Shown here in pieces: positions 6,156 to 6,226 of a DNA stretch of 6,226 nt. Origin of the DNA: Bacteroidia bacterium (GTDB taxonomy: Bacteria > Bacteroidota > Bacteroidia > JAESSM01 > NORP286); contig JAESSM010000035.1 of NCBI GenBank assembly GCA_016764115.1, forward strand, positions 1 to 6,226, in the 5' to 3' direction. The notes under the pieces are model-generated. The model was given only the letters and a program-made list of their open reading frames with translations. It had not been told where the DNA came from and searched no databases. The translations under genes and the position numbers were made by a program. Positions within the stretch are counted from its first letter, which is position 1. Each line of letters begins with the position of its first letter.

Positions 6156-6226
6156 ATGATTGCTCTGTTAGGAGCCAGGGTAGAGTTAAAAAACGCTGAA
6201 AAAGAGCAAATAATGGCATTGATTCG
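6156..6226 (+). CDS. Possible 5' end of an unrecognised gene, cut by the right edge
   Basis: From the ATG at 6156 the frame runs open to the window end (about 23 codons), with a charged, helix-like composition after residue 7 (RVELKNAEKEQIM). A TTCCTTTG at 6120-6127 is one base off the Bacteroidota -7 box TAnnTTTG and would lie about 28 bases before this start. Against it, two minus-strand frames are also open here to the edge (one for 42 codons), so the coding strand cannot be decided from so little sequence. I do not recognise the product. Confidence 0.2.
   Translation, partial: MIALLGARVELKNAEKEQIMALI

Noticed and set aside
6098..6226. Minus-strand frame open from the right edge for 42 codons, ending at 6098
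   Set aside because: The residue pattern is low-complexity, no family is recognised, and a competing plus-strand frame covers the same bases; it could be the tail of another cassette gene but cannot be supported.

Overview
The window looks like a piece of a Bacteroidota chromosome. It is AT-rich, has little or no Shine-Dalgarno signal before its starts, and encodes proteins of Bacteroidota flavour. It also carries a hairpin repeat of the TGTCATTCT...AGAATGACA type that is common between genes in that phylum. No rRNA, tRNA, CRISPR array, integrase or transposase gene is visible.

Left part (2-3945, plus strand) is a tight two-gene unit. The first gene is cut by the left window edge. It encodes an LplT-PlsC-Aas type fusion: the last five membrane helices of an MFS transporter, an intact PlsC-type acyltransferase, then an acyl-ACP-synthetase-like adenylation domain. 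That last domain has a degraded ATP-binding loop and lacks its C-terminal lid. Eleven bases later starts a 506-residue membrane-anchored protein whose C-terminal third is a YiiX/YebB-like permuted papain-fold (NlpC/P60 superfamily) hydrolase with its His/Glu/Cys residues present. Together they suggest an envelope lipid or lipoprotein remodelling unit (inference).

Middle part (3946-4968): a roughly 80-bp MITE/REP-like inverted repeat sits between that unit and a Tat-exported calcineurin-like metallophosphoesterase of the YkuE/YaeI type, whose metal-binding motifs are complete.

Right part (about 5070-6072, minus strand): two small genes, an RDD-family membrane protein and a four-helix membrane protein of unknown function. 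Each is bounded by 7-bp core sites with the layout of integron gene cassettes. Each unit begins with TTAGCA or TTAGGC just after a G and ends, shortly past its stop codon, with the exact complement (TGCTAAC or GCCTAAC) as the R'' box, followed in both cases by AAA. This is the most notable finding: a small cassette array without a visible integrase (CALIN-like). The last 150 bases hold only unresolved reading frames running off the edge.
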